A stretch of DNA of 64,000 nucleotides from Agrococcus sp. Marseille-P2731 (GTDB lineage Bacteria; Actinomycetota; Actinomycetes; Actinomycetales; Microbacteriaceae): positions 1,257,247 through 1,321,246 of the forward strand of contig NZ_FPEG01000003.1 of the NCBI RefSeq assembly GCF_900117395.1. The letters are read 5' to 3'. A program made the translations under genes and the position numbers. This document shows, one piece after another, positions 1 through 8,144 of the stretch. Under the pieces are notes generated by a model. It ran no database searches. It had not been told where the DNA came from and worked only from the letters and a program-made list of their open reading frames with translations. The stretch's first letter is position 1, and each line of letters starts with the position of its first letter.

Positions 1-408
1 GACGAGCTCGTGCACGAGCTCTACGACAACACGAACCACGCGGATGCGCGGGGCACGCTCGTCGGATTCGTCTCGGACGAGCACGCCGATGCCGCGTTCC
101 TCCTGAGCGACGAGGAGCGCCGCCGTCGCATCCTCGACTCGATCGCGCACTACCTCGGCCCTGAGGCGCTCGAGCCGGTCGTGTACTACGAGAGCGACTG
201 GGGCAGCGAGGAGTGGACGCGCGGCGCCTACGCCGCGAGCTACGACCTCGGCGGCCTCCACCGCTACGGCCCCGACCAGCGCCAGCCCGTCGGGCCGATC
301 CACTGGGCCTGCAGCGACTACGCCGGCCACGGCTACCAGCACGTCGACGGCGCCATCCGCTCCGGCCGCCAGGCCGCCGAGGATGTGCTCGCGACCCTCG
401 GGGCCTAG
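1..408 (+). CDS. Flavin-dependent amine oxidase, C-terminal part (5' truncated by window)
   Basis: The reading frame is open from base 1 to the stop at 408, so only the last 135 residues or so of the protein are present. The end has the pattern of the C-terminal FAD-contacting region of flavin monoamine oxidases: a GPIHWACSDYAGHGYQHVDG stretch followed by an IRSG helix and AAEDVL. In this family the segment closes over the isoalloxazine ring, and the enzyme oxidatively deaminates amines in the cytoplasm. An APC-family amino-acid/amine permease follows 75 bp downstream on the same strand, which fits an amine uptake and oxidation pair; that link is inferred from order. The substrate cannot be read from this fragment. 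Confidence 0.8.
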   Translation, partial: DELVHELYDNTNHADARGTLVGFVSDEHADAAFLLSDEERRRRILDSIAHYLGPEALEPVVYYESDWGSEEWTRGAYAASYDLGGLHRYGPDQRQPVGPIHWACSDYAGHGYQHVDGAIRSGRQAAEDVLATLGA

Positions 409-483
409 CCCCGCACCCGTTCGTCGGCGCGCGTCGCGCGCCGCTGGCAGCGCCGCGACGGAGCGGCAGAGGAAGGACGTCCC

Positions 484-2055
484 ATGAGCGAGACGCACGC
501 ACCCACCGCGGAGCGCAGCGCGAAGGGCCTCTCGGCTGGCTCGGTCGGGCTCATCGGCGCGATCGTCATCGGCATCTCGTGCATCGCGCCGGCCTACACG
601 CTCACGGCTGCCCTCGGCCCGACCGTGTCGGAGGTCGGCGTGCAGGTGCCGGCGATCATGCTGGTCGGCTTCCTGCCGATGCTGCTGGTCGCCTTCGGCT
701 ACCGCGAGCTCAACAGCGCGATGCCCGACTCGGGCACGACCTTCACGTGGGTGACGCGGGCCTTCGGTCCCTGGGTGGGCTGGATGGCCGGCTGGGGCCT
801 CATCGCGGCCACCATCCTCGTGCTCTCGAACCTCGCCGGGATCGCCGTCGACTTCTTCTTCCTGCTGCTGGCGCAGGTCTTCGGGCAGCCGGCGATCGCC
901 GACCTCGCGGCCGAGCCCGGCATCAACGTGCTCGTCTGCCTGCTCTTCATGGCCGGCGCCACCTTCATCTCCTACCGCGACGTCAAGACGACGCAGCGGC
1001 TGCAGTACTGGCTCGTCGGCATCCAGGTGCTCGTGCTGCTGGGATTCGCCGCCACCGCCATCGTGCGCGTGATGAACGGCTCGGCCTTCGACGCGACGCC
1101 CGTCGACGCATCCTGGTTCAACCCCTTCGCCGTCGACTCGTTCACGGCGTTCGCGGCGGGCCTCTCGCTGTCGATCTTCATCTTCTGGGGCTGGGATGTG
1201 ACGCTGACGATGAACGAGGAGACGCGCGGCTCAGATCGCACGCCCGGCCTCGCCGCCACCTGGACCGTCGTGATCATCATGGTGCTCTACCTGGTGCTGG
1301 CGATCTCGCTCATCTCCTACGCGGGCGTCGGCGAGGGCGAGTTCGGGCTCGGCAACACCGACATCCAGGACAACGTGTTCTTCGCGCTCGCGGGGCCGAT
1401 CCTCGGGCCGCTCGCGGTGCTCGTGTCGCTCGCGGTGCTCATGAGCTCGGCTGCCTCGCTGCAGTCGACGTTCGTCAGCCCCGCGCGCACGCTGCTCGCG
1501 ATGGGTCACTACGGCGCGCTGCCCGCGCCCTTCGCGCGCGTCACCGAGCGCTTCAAGTCGCCGGGGTTCGCGACGCTCGTCGCGAGCGCCGTGGCGAGCG
1601 GCTTCTACGCGATCATGCGCTTCATCAGCGAGAACGTGCTGTGGGACACCATCACGGCGCTCGGCATGATGATCTGCTTCTACTACGGCCTCACGGCCTT
1701 CGCGGCCGTCTGGTACTTCCGTCGCACGTGGTTCACGTCATGGCGCACGGCGCTCTACCGGCTGGTGTTCCCGCTGCTCGGCGGCCTCGTGCTCGCGGTG
1801 CTGTTCGTCACGACGCTCATCGACTCGATGAGCCCGGACTACGGCTCAGGCTCGAGCATCGGTGGCCTCGGGCTGGTGTTCGTGCTGGGCGTCGTCACCC
1901 TCGGCATCGGTGTCGTCATCATGATCGTGCAGGCGGTGCGCCAGCCGGCGTTCTTCCGCGGCGAGCGCATCGCCATCGGCGTCTCCGACGGCGGCCGCGA
2001 CCTGACGCTCGACACGGCCATGCTCGAGATCCCGAAGCCCGACACGGCGAGTTAG
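484..2055 (+). CDS. APC superfamily amino acid/amine permease
   Basis: A 523-residue protein with about 12 hydrophobic segments. The first (about residues 19-45) carries the GIVIGISCIAPAYTLTAALG-like consensus helix of APC transporters, including the small-residue break that binds the substrate backbone. A FTWVTRAFGPWVGWMAGWG stretch near residues 90-105 is also typical. The length matches APC permeases of Actinobacteria. The start is an ATG with an upstream GAGGAAGGACG region acting as a ribosome site. The gene lies 75 bp after the amine oxidase and probably imports its substrate. It ends just before three tandem 38-bp repeats in the convergent gap with radA. The exact substrate is unknown. 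Confidence 0.85.
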   Translation: MSETHAPTAERSAKGLSAGSVGLIGAIVIGISCIAPAYTLTAALGPTVSEVGVQVPAIMLVGFLPMLLVAFGYRELNSAMPDSGTTFTWVTRAFGPWVGWMAGWGLIAATILVLSNLAGIAVDFFFLLLAQVFGQPAIADLAAEPGINVLVCLLFMAGATFISYRDVKTTQRLQYWLVGIQVLVLLGFAATAIVRVMNGSAFDATPVDASWFNPFAVDSFTAFAAGLSLSIFIFWGWDVTLTMNEETRGSDRTPGLAATWTVVIIMVLYLVLAISLISYAGVGEGEFGLGNTDIQDNVFFALAGPILGPLAVLVSLAVLMSSAASLQSTFVSPARTLLAMGHYGALPAPFARVTERFKSPGFATLVASAVASGFYAIMRFISENVLWDTITALGMMICFYYGLTAFAAVWYFRRTWFTSWRTALYRLVFPLLGGLVLAVLFVTTLIDSMSPDYGSGSSIGGLGLVFVLGVVTLGIGVVIMIVQAVRQPAFFRGERIAIGVSDGGRDLTLDTAMLEIPKPDTAS

Positions 2056-2062
2056 CTCCGTC

Positions 2063-2167
2063 CGTCGAGGAGCGCGCCGAAGGCACGCGTCGCCGCCGTT
2101 CGTCGAGGAGCGCGCCGAAGGCACGCGTCACCGCCGTTCGTCGAGGAGCGCGCCGAAGGCACGCGTC
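2063..2167. repeat. Three tandem copies of a 38-bp unit in a convergent intergenic gap
   Basis: Units start at 2063, 2101 and 2139; the third is cut at 29 bp. Each has a core CGTCGAGGAGCGCGCCGAAG followed by GCACGCGTC, with an imperfect GC-rich hairpin around the GAA. The array fills the space between the stop codons of the APC permease (+) and radA (-), so it may serve as a bidirectional terminator. It could also be a REP-type element of this genome. Confidence 0.85.
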
Positions 2168-2179
2168 ACGAGACGCGCC

Positions 2180-3541
2180 TCAGAAGTCCGGCACCGCGAC
2201 GAGGTGCGGCCGCGACTCGGCCTCGCGCCGCCCCTGGCTGATCGCCTCGGGGATGGCGTTGCGCACCAGCGCGACGCTGTCGTCGATCACGCGCGTGTAG
2301 CCGAGCCGCCGAGCCTCGGTGGCGCGTCGCTTGACGGCGGAGGCGGCTCGGATCTCGCCCGCGAGCGACAGCTCGCCGATCGCGGCGAGGCGCCCGGAGA
2401 GCGCGACGTTGCGGTCGGCGCTCGCGATCGCGAGCGCGATGGCGAGATCGGCACCCGGCTCCGTGAGCTTGATGCCACCGACGGTCGAGACGTAGACGTC
2501 CTTGGTGCCGAGCTGCATGCCCGCGTGGCGCTCGAGCACCGCGAGCACCATCGCCACGCGCGACGAGTCGACGCCGTTCACGACGCGGCGCGGCTGCGGC
2601 GTCGACGCGGCGACGACGAGCGCCTGCACCTCGACCGGGATCGCGCGGCGGCCCTCGAGGGTCACGGTGACGCACGTGCCCGCGAGCGGCGTCGCCGAGC
2701 GCGAGAGGAAGAGGCCGGAGGGGTCGGGCACCTCGAGGATCCCGTCGCCCGTCATCTCGAAGCAGCCCACCTCGTCCGTCGGGCCGAAGCGGTTCTTGGT
2801 GGTGCGCACGAAGCGCAGCGCCGTCTGCCGGTCGCCGTCGAAGTGGGCGACGACGTCGACGAGGTGCTCGAGCACACGCGGGCCCGCGACCGAGCCGTCC
2901 TTCGTGACGTGCCCGACCAGCAGCAGTGGCACATCCGCCGCCTTCGCCGCGCGCGTGAGCGCGGACGCGACGTCGCGCACCTGGCTGGGCCCGCCGGCGA
3001 GGCCCTCGTTGTCGGCGTTCGCGACGGTCTGCACCGAGTCGATGACGACCAGCTCTGGCTGCGTGTCGCGCAGCTGGCCGAGGATGGTCGCCAGGTCGGT
3101 CTCGCTCGCGAGGTAGAGCTGGGGCTCGAGGGCGCCGGTGCGCTCGGCGCGCAGTCGCACCTGCGCGAGCGACTCCTCACCGGAGACGTAGAGCACGCGC
3201 TTGCCCGCTGCCGCCGCCTTCGCGGCGACGGCCAGCAGCAGCGTCGACTTGCCGACGCCCGGCTCGCCGGAGCACAGCACCACGGCGCCCGGCACGATGC
3301 CGCCCCCGAGCACCCGATCGAACTCACCGATGCCCGTCGGCCACCGCGGCGCATCCGTCGTCTGCAGCTCGGTGATCGGGCGCGCTGCGCGAGAGGCTGG
3401 CACCGCGCCTGCGCTCACGCGCGCGGTCGAGGCGCCGACCTCCTCGATCGTGCCCCACTGCTGGCACTCGCCGCAGCGGCCGACCCACTTGAGGGTCGTC
3501 CAGCCGCACTCTGAGCAGCGGAACGCGGGTGCCTTGGCCAT
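2180..3541 (-). CDS. radA: DNA repair protein RadA
   Basis: RadA is a RecA-like ATPase that drives branch migration of recombination intermediates. The protein opens with a C4 zinc finger (CSECG ... CGECQQWGT, residues 8-29). Next come a Walker A motif GEPGVGKST, the RadA-specific KNRFGP motif and a Lon-protease-like C-terminal domain starting near residue 280. All hallmark elements are intact and the length (453 aa) is normal. I chose the ATG at 3541 (MAKAPAF) over an in-frame GTG at 3565, because RadA proteins begin a few residues before the zinc finger. A TAGCCT -10 box lies 7 nt upstream of this ATG. The gene converges on the APC permease across the 38-bp repeats. Confidence 0.95.
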   Translation of the reverse strand: MAKAPAFRCSECGWTTLKWVGRCGECQQWGTIEEVGASTARVSAGAVPASRAARPITELQTTDAPRWPTGIGEFDRVLGGGIVPGAVVLCSGEPGVGKSTLLLAVAAKAAAAGKRVLYVSGEESLAQVRLRAERTGALEPQLYLASETDLATILGQLRDTQPELVVIDSVQTVANADNEGLAGGPSQVRDVASALTRAAKAADVPLLLVGHVTKDGSVAGPRVLEHLVDVVAHFDGDRQTALRFVRTTKNRFGPTDEVGCFEMTGDGILEVPDPSGLFLSRSATPLAGTCVTVTLEGRRAIPVEVQALVVAASTPQPRRVVNGVDSSRVAMVLAVLERHAGMQLGTKDVYVSTVGGIKLTEPGADLAIALAIASADRNVALSGRLAAIGELSLAGEIRAASAVKRRATEARRLGYTRVIDDSVALVRNAIPEAISQGRREAESRPHLVAVPDF

Positions 3542-3621
3542 GCCTTCGAGGCTAGCGGCGGCCACTGACGCGGCGACGCACCGGCGATCCCGTCTGTCAG
3601 CGGTTGCGCGGCATCTGCCAT

Positions 3622-3627
3622 TACGGT
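3622..3627 (+). promoter_or_regulatory. -10 box (TACGGT) of a leaderless VOC-GNAT transcript
   Basis: The hexamer ends exactly 6 nt before the ATG at 3634, leaving no room for a ribosome binding site. Transcription should start at or next to the start codon. The same spacing recurs at many genes in this window. Confidence 0.5.
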
Positions 3628-3633
3628 TGCGCC

Positions 3634-4014
3634 ATGCTCACCGTCGGCTCCATCGTGATCCGCTGCAGCGACCTCGATGGCCAGCTGCGATTCTGGGCCG
3701 CCGCGCTCGACTATGAGCCGCGCGAGCCGGTCGACGAGGACTTCGCGCTGCTGCGGCCGCGAGCGGGCGCTGGACGAGCAGGCGCGCCCAACCTGTCGCT
3801 CGACGCGCAGCGCAGCGAGCGCGTGCTGCCCCCGCGCATCCACCTCGACCTCTACGCCGACGATCAGGCCGCCGAGGTCGCGCGGCTCGAGTCGCTCGGT
3901 GCCCAGCGAGTGCAGTGGTCGGGGAGGCCCGACGATGCCGACTTCGTGATCATGCAGGACCCGGAGGGCAATCGCTTCTGCGTGATCGACGCTGCGCCGG
4001 GGGTCGGGGCGTGA
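3634..4014 (+). CDS. VOC family (glyoxalase/bleomycin-resistance fold) protein
   Basis: A 126-residue single-domain protein with the beta-alpha-beta-beta-beta pattern of the VOC superfamily. It starts with MLTVGSIVIRCSDLDGQLRFW and ends with a DPEGNRFCVID strand. Conserved metal-ligand positions are only partly obvious, so an enzymatic activity cannot be assigned; many members bind small molecules. I preferred the ATG at 3634 over a TTG 30 nt upstream, because homologues start just before the first beta strand and a -10 box sits 6 nt upstream. The stop overlaps the GTG of the next gene (GTGA), so the two are translationally coupled. Confidence 0.75.
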   Translation: MLTVGSIVIRCSDLDGQLRFWAAALDYEPREPVDEDFALLRPRAGAGRAGAPNLSLDAQRSERVLPPRIHLDLYADDQAAEVARLESLGAQRVQWSGRPDDADFVIMQDPEGNRFCVIDAAPGVGA

Positions 4015-4523
4015 CCGCCAACATCCGCGACGCGTCGATCGACGACGCTGCCGGCATCGCTCGCTTGCGGGTCGAGACCTGGCGGGCGGCCTACGGCGGG
4101 CTCGTGCCGCAGGAGGTGCTCGATCGCATGGACATCGAGCGCGAGACCGGGCGCCGCATGGAGCACTGGCACGAGATGCACGCGGATGCGCGCTGCCACG
4201 ACCTGGTTGCGGTCGCCGACGGTGAGGTGGTGGGGTGGGCGATGTGCGGGCCCGCGCGCGAGGCGGATGCCCCGGCGAGCGGCGAGCTCTACGCCATCTA
4301 CGCGCGCTCGGACCGCTGGTCGCGCGGCGTCGGCAACGCGCTGCTGATGGAGGCCGAGCGGCGGCTGCGCGCCGACGGGCACGACCGCGCCTACCTGTGG
4401 GTGCTGCTCGGCAACGCGCGCGCGACGAGCTTCTACGAGGCGCACGGCTGGCACGCGGACGGGGGAGCGAAGACCGAGGAGGGGCTGCACGAGCTGCGCC
4501 ACGTGCGCGACCTGAGCACCTAG
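4011..4523 (+). CDS. GNAT family N-acetyltransferase
   Basis: A 170-residue single GNAT domain. The N terminus has the typical IRDASIDDAAGIARL strand-helix opening. The acetyl-CoA binding motif A appears as YAIYARSDRWSRGVGNALL (about residues 90-110), with the R-x-x-G-x-G/A loop. Motif B with ATSFYEAHGW follows, then a short C-terminal strand. The start is the GTG overlapping the stop of the VOC gene by 4 bp; longer upstream frames would run inside that gene. The substrate is unknown. The VOC-GNAT pair suggests a small detoxification or resistance unit, which is inference. Confidence 0.82.
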   Translation: MTANIRDASIDDAAGIARLRVETWRAAYGGLVPQEVLDRMDIERETGRRMEHWHEMHADARCHDLVAVADGEVVGWAMCGPAREADAPASGELYAIYARSDRWSRGVGNALLMEAERRLRADGHDRAYLWVLLGNARATSFYEAHGWHADGGAKTEEGLHELRHVRDLST

Positions 4524-4554
4524 GCCCCGTTTCGCGCTCGCGCGGGACCGTGTG

Positions 4555-4560
4555 TAAACT
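4555..4560 (+). promoter_or_regulatory. -10 box (TAAACT) of tRNA-Ser
   Basis: TAAACT lies 8 nt upstream of the first base of the tRNA, at the expected distance. It is one of very few AT-rich hexamers in this GC-rich gap. A clear -35 box is not seen. Confidence 0.5.
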
Positions 4561-4568
4561 CTCCCCTT

Positions 4569-4659
4569 GGTGACGTGTCCGAGCGGCCGAAGGTGCGACT
4601 CTCGAAAAGTCGTGTAGGGCAACCCCCTACCGTGGGTTCAAATCCCACCGTCACCGCCA
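4569..4659 (+). tRNA. tRNA-Ser (anticodon CGA)
   Basis: A class II tRNA of about 88 nt plus an encoded CCA. The acceptor arms are GGTGACG and CGTCACC. The anticodon stem CGACT/AGTCG holds the loop CTCGAAA, giving anticodon CGA, which reads UCG. A long variable arm (GTGTAGGGCAACCCCCTAC region) is characteristic of serine tRNAs. The T loop GGTTCAAATCC is canonical. Confidence 0.95.
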
Positions 4660-4699
4660 AACCGCGTCCTTGCTCTCGCCAGCAAGGGCGCGGTTTCTT
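4659..4699 (+). terminator. Intrinsic terminator after tRNA-Ser
   Basis: AAACCGCG and CGCGGTTT arms with an inner CCTTGCT/AGCAAGG stem, followed by TTTCTTC. The hairpin begins directly at the tRNA 3' end. Confidence 0.8.
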
Positions 4700-4727
4700 C
4701 GTTGCGGTGGCGCGGCGCTCGCGGCCG

Positions 4728-5459
4728 TCAGCGTCGCTTGCCAGGCCCAGGCCTGCCAGAGCGCCCCGGCCCACCTGGCCTGCGCGGCCGGTTCGACCCG
4801 GGCTTCGGCTTCGGCTTCGAGGGCCGCGGCTTGGAGCCCGTGGGGGCGTTGCCCGGCTGCACGCCGTGCTTGCGTCCCGCACCCTGCGACGCCTCGGCGT
4901 CGCCGTGGCGCTCCTCGCGGTCGCCGCGCGACGATCCGGGCTTGCGGCCCCGCGCGATCCCGATGAGCTCCTGATGCAGCGGCGAGTCGGCCTGCTGCAG
5001 CCAGGCGAGCGCGATGGTGGTGGGCGGCATGTCGCTGACCACGCGGTGGCGGGTCTCGGCGCCGCCGAGCGCCCGCGCGACCGACATCGGCACGATCGCG
5101 ATGCCCGCGCCGGTGGCCACGGTCTCGAGCAGCTGCGCATCCGTCATGCCCGCACGCTCGAGGATCGGCTCGCCCTCGAGGTCGGCGGCCGTGACCGTCT
5201 CGAAGGCCACGATCGGATGCCCCTTCGCCGCGACCACGACGGGCAGCTCGTCGTAGAGCCGCACGACGTGCAGGTCGGTGTCATCGATGGGCAGGCGAGC
5301 CAGCACCGCGTCGCAGCGTCCTTCGAGCAGGCACCCGACCGCATCCGCCTCGTCGACCTCGACGAGCTCGGCCGGCACGTCGGGCACCCGCTCGCGCCAC
5401 ACGCGCAGCCACTTCGCCGGCGTCACCCCCGGCACACCGCCCAGCCTGAACCGCTCCAT
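4728..5459 (-). CDS. LysR-type substrate-binding domain protein lacking the HTH
   Basis: A 243-residue protein whose first 170 residues match the C-terminal ligand-binding domain of LysR regulators (start RFRLGGVPGVTPAKWL, then EADAVGCLLEGRCDAVLARLP and GIAIVPMSVARAL). The N-terminal winged helix is absent, and no in-frame extension supplies one. From about residue 172 the protein becomes a basic tail rich in Lys, Arg, Pro and Gly (SKPKPKPGSNRPRRPGGPGR). Such tails may bind nucleic acid nonspecifically. Its role is unclear; it may bind a ligand without classical DNA binding. The start ATG has CAGACT 6 nt upstream, suggesting a leaderless transcript. Confidence 0.72.
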   Translation of the reverse strand: MERFRLGGVPGVTPAKWLRVWRERVPDVPAELVEVDEADAVGCLLEGRCDAVLARLPIDDTDLHVVRLYDELPVVVAAKGHPIVAFETVTAADLEGEPILERAGMTDAQLLETVATGAGIAIVPMSVARALGGAETRHRVVSDMPPTTIALAWLQQADSPLHQELIGIARGRKPGSSRGDREERHGDAEASQGAGRKHGVQPGNAPTGSKPRPSKPKPKPGSNRPRRPGGPGRSGRPGPGKRR

Positions 5460-5488
5460 GCGCCCAGTCTGCCGTGCGAGGCGCGAGG

Positions 5489-6139
5489 TCAGCGCCAGCG
5501 ATCGAGGAACGCGACGACGTCGGCGAGCTCCTCGGCGACGATCGAGTGCGCGCGCTCATAGGTGCGGCGCTCCACGTCGAAGTGGGCGTCGAGCCAGGGG
5601 ATGGCGCGCTCGACCTCCTCGCGGCGGATGACGTCGTCGAGCGTGCCGATCGTGGACAGCAGGGGGATGCGCGGCTCGCGCGCCGCGAGCGCGGCGTCAC
5701 CGGGCTGCTCGCGCGCGCTGACGAACGAGGCGAGGTGCACGATCGACGAGAAGCGGTCGGGCGCGTGGCGCGCCAGCTGCACCGCCATGACGCCGCCCTG
5801 CGAGAAGCCGAGCAGGTGCACGCGCCGGAAGGGGCGCTCGAGCCCGTCGAGCCACGCGAGCACGGCGCGGGCGGATGCGTCGACGAGCGAGGGATCGTCG
5901 AGCTCGACCACCGCGCGGTCGAACCACGCGAAGCCGCCGCCGTAGGGGATGGGCGCCCGCAGCGAGGCGATCGTCAGCGAGGCCGGCAGGTGCGGAGCGA
6001 GGCCGAACAGATCGCCCTCGTGCGAGCCGAGCCCGTGCATGACGACGAGCAGGTCGCCGCCGTCGCCGGCTGCCGCGTCTTCCGCAGCGTCGGTGCGCCC
6101 CTCACGCCACTGCACCGCATCCGCGTCGATCTCGAGCAT
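5489..6139 (-). CDS. Alpha/beta hydrolase, carboxylesterase/phospholipase-like
   Basis: A 216-residue protein with the compact fold of YtaP/YpfH-like serine esterases. The oxyanion HG lies at residues 35-36, the nucleophile elbow GFSQGG has Ser113, a downstream TLDDVI supplies the likely Asp, and RAHSI near the C terminus gives the His. It probably hydrolyses short-chain esters in the cytoplasm, as no signal peptide is present. I chose the ATG at 6139; longer antisense frames reach far into the membrane-protein gene and are not credible. It is divergent from the gene at 6206. Confidence 0.82.
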   Translation of the reverse strand: MLEIDADAVQWREGRTDAAEDAAAGDGGDLLVVMHGLGSHEGDLFGLAPHLPASLTIASLRAPIPYGGGFAWFDRAVVELDDPSLVDASARAVLAWLDGLERPFRRVHLLGFSQGGVMAVQLARHAPDRFSSIVHLASFVSAREQPGDAALAAREPRIPLLSTIGTLDDVIRREEVERAIPWLDAHFDVERRTYERAHSIVAEELADVVAFLDRWR

Positions 6140-6193
6140 GCCCGCCCCTCTCGCCCGGGCGCCGCCGAGCGGCGAGCGCCTCCACCGACACCG

Positions 6194-6199
6194 TAGCCT
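6194..6199 (+). promoter_or_regulatory. -10 box (TAGCCT), leaderless start at 6206
   Basis: Hexamer followed by exactly 6 nt and then the ATG. Confidence 0.5.
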
Positions 6200-6205
6200 C
6201 GAAGC

Positions 6206-7453
6206 ATGGCGAACACGTCGGCGACCACCAAGGTGCTGCGCCCGGTGGGCGGGAGCGGGGGCGGCCGCGTCCGCGGCTCCGGCTCGGCGCCGACGCGCGC
6301 TCGCGGCCGCCGCATCGGCCGCGTCGTCTCGCTCGATGCTGCCCGCGGAGTGCTGGTGCTCGCGACGGTCTTCTGGCTCGCCGCCCCGCGCCGCCCGCTG
6401 CCCGGCTCCGAGCAGTGGGGCTCGCTCGCGCTCGACGCGCTCGTGCTGCCGGCCTTCGCCGTCGTGCTCGGCTGCGCCTTCGCCATGGCCCAGCACCGCG
6501 ACTGGACCTCCGGCGGCCGCGTCATCCGTCGCACCCTGCTCCTGCTGCTCGCGGGCCTGCTCATCGCGGCCGTCGCGGCGCTGATCGGCGGTGCGGCTGC
6601 CGGCATCCCCTTTGCGCCAGAGGGCGGCACGCTCGGCGGCCTCGAGCGCATCCGCGTCGCCGGGCCGCTGCTGCAGGTCGCGGTCGCGGTCGCGGCGCTC
6701 GGCTTCCTCGGCGTGCTCGCCCGCAGCTGGGCCGGCTGGGCGTTCGCGCTCGCGGTCGTGACCGCCGTCGGCGCCGGCGCCCTGTGGCTCAGCACGGGCA
6801 TCTGCGGCGGGCTCAGCGATCGGTGCAGCCCGGCGACGCTGCTCGTCGGGGGCGTGGCGGATGCGGCGGGCACCTCCGCGGATCCGCTCGTCGTCGCCGG
6901 GGTCACCACGGTCGCCGCGGGCCTCGGGCTCGCGCTGCCAGCGGTCGCCGGCGCTGCCCTCGTGCACGCCTTCCTGCGCGCTCGCAGCGTCGACGCCCGG
7001 CAGCGCGGGCGCGTGATCGGCTACGGGCTGCTCGCGGCGCTGCTGTTCGGCGTGCTCGGCATCCTCGCCTACTTCACCCCCACCGTGTGGGGGCAGCAGC
7101 CGCTCGCCCCGACGGTCGCGCTGTGGACGCCGCCGCTCACCCTCGCCGTCGCGACGCTCGCCGCGCTGCTCGCGACCGCGATGCATCCGTCGATCGACAC
7201 CGACCTGCGGGGCGGCACCTCGGCGCTCGGGGTCTTCGCCGAGCCCTTCGCGGCCGTCGGGCGCATCAGCATGCTCGCGGTCGGCACGACGCTCGCGGCG
7301 CGCACGCTGCTCGACGCGATCGAGCCGAGCCCCGTCCGCTGGTTCGCGCGGCTCGGCGACATCCCGTCGATCGTGCTCGGCCTCATCGTCGTCGCTCTGT
7401 GGCTGACGCTCGCGCTCTGGGCCGACCGTCGCGGGCGGCGCCTGCGGCCCTGA
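6206..7453 (+). CDS. Polytopic membrane protein with DUF1624/DUF418-like N-terminal motif
   Basis: A 415-residue protein with about ten hydrophobic segments. After a basic, Arg-rich N terminus comes RVVSLDAARGVLVLATV. This resembles the R-x-x-S-L-D-x-x-R-G opening of heparan-alpha-glucosaminide N-acetyltransferase-like, DUF418 and acyltransferase-3 membrane proteins. The histidines expected for acyl transfer are not obvious, so catalysis is uncertain. No operon partner is evident: the esterase is divergent and the next gene has its own -10 box. The start ATG sits 6 nt after TAGCCT. Confidence 0.65.
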   Translation: MANTSATTKVLRPVGGSGGGRVRGSGSAPTRARGRRIGRVVSLDAARGVLVLATVFWLAAPRRPLPGSEQWGSLALDALVLPAFAVVLGCAFAMAQHRDWTSGGRVIRRTLLLLLAGLLIAAVAALIGGAAAGIPFAPEGGTLGGLERIRVAGPLLQVAVAVAALGFLGVLARSWAGWAFALAVVTAVGAGALWLSTGICGGLSDRCSPATLLVGGVADAAGTSADPLVVAGVTTVAAGLGLALPAVAGAALVHAFLRARSVDARQRGRVIGYGLLAALLFGVLGILAYFTPTVWGQQPLAPTVALWTPPLTLAVATLAALLATAMHPSIDTDLRGGTSALGVFAEPFAAVGRISMLAVGTTLAARTLLDAIEPSPVRWFARLGDIPSIVLGLIVVALWLTLALWADRRGRRLRP

Positions 7454-7532
7454 GCGCTGCGCCAGCACGCGCCCGAGCACCGCTGCGCGGCTCGGCACCT
7501 GGGACTCCGAGCGCCGGGACACCCGCGCCAGG

Positions 7533-7538
7533 CACAAT
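7533..7538 (+). promoter_or_regulatory. -10 box (CACAAT), leaderless start at 7545
   Basis: Hexamer followed by 6 nt and the ATG of the NUDIX-like gene. Confidence 0.5.
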
Positions 7539-7544
7539 GGGGCC

Positions 7545-8084
7545 ATGGCCGTGCGCACCCCTGACCCCAATCCCGGATGGCTGAGCGAGGACGAGCTGCA
7601 GCAGGCGCGCGAACGGCTGCCCATCCTCTACGTCGAGGCGATCCCGGTGCGCCTCGACGGGCTCGGCCAGGTCACCGAGGTCGGGCTGCTGCTGCGCATG
7701 AACGCGCAGAGCGAGATGACGCGCACGGTCGTCTCCGGCCGCGTCATGCGCGGCGAGCGCGTGCGCGATGCGCTCTACCGCCACCTCGAGAAGGATCTCG
7801 GCCCGATGGCCTTCCCGCAACTGCCGGCCTGCCCCTCGCCGTTCCACGTCGCCGAGTACTTCCCGCTGCCGGGCGACGGCATCTACTCGGATGAGCGCCA
7901 GCACGCCGTCTCGCTCTGCTACATCGTGCCCGTGACCGGCACGTGCGACCCGCGCCAGGACGCGCTCGAGCTCACGTGGCTCTCGCCCGAGGCGGCGGCC
8001 TCGGAGCTCGTCACGAGCGAGATGGAGGGCGGGCGCGGCAGCCTGGTGCGGGCGGCGCTCGCGCACCTGGGCGCCCTGCGGTGA
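7545..8084 (+). CDS. NUDIX-fold (DUF4916-type) protein
   Basis: A 179-residue cytoplasmic protein resembling the actinobacterial NUDIX hydrolase family called DUF4916. It has the N-terminal PNPGWLSEDEL opening, a central VEAIPVRL and VTEVGLLLRM pair of strands, and the ALYRHLEKDLGP helix that replaces the NUDIX box. The canonical GX5EX7REUXEEXGU box is not complete, so hydrolase activity is doubtful and a regulatory or binding role is possible. It is monocistronic with a leaderless-type promoter. Confidence 0.65.
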   Translation: MAVRTPDPNPGWLSEDELQQARERLPILYVEAIPVRLDGLGQVTEVGLLLRMNAQSEMTRTVVSGRVMRGERVRDALYRHLEKDLGPMAFPQLPACPSPFHVAEYFPLPGDGIYSDERQHAVSLCYIVPVTGTCDPRQDALELTWLSPEAAASELVTSEMEGGRGSLVRAALAHLGALR

Positions 8085-8132
8085 GGCGCTGCGGGGCGAC
8101 GCCGCACGAAGGATGCGCTCGGCCGCGCTCCG

Positions 8133-8138
8133 TAGGCT
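8133..8138 (+). promoter_or_regulatory. -10 box (TAGGCT), leaderless start at 8145
   Basis: Hexamer followed by 6 nt and the ATG of the ComB-like gene. Confidence 0.5.
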
Positions 8139-8144
8139 GGTGAC

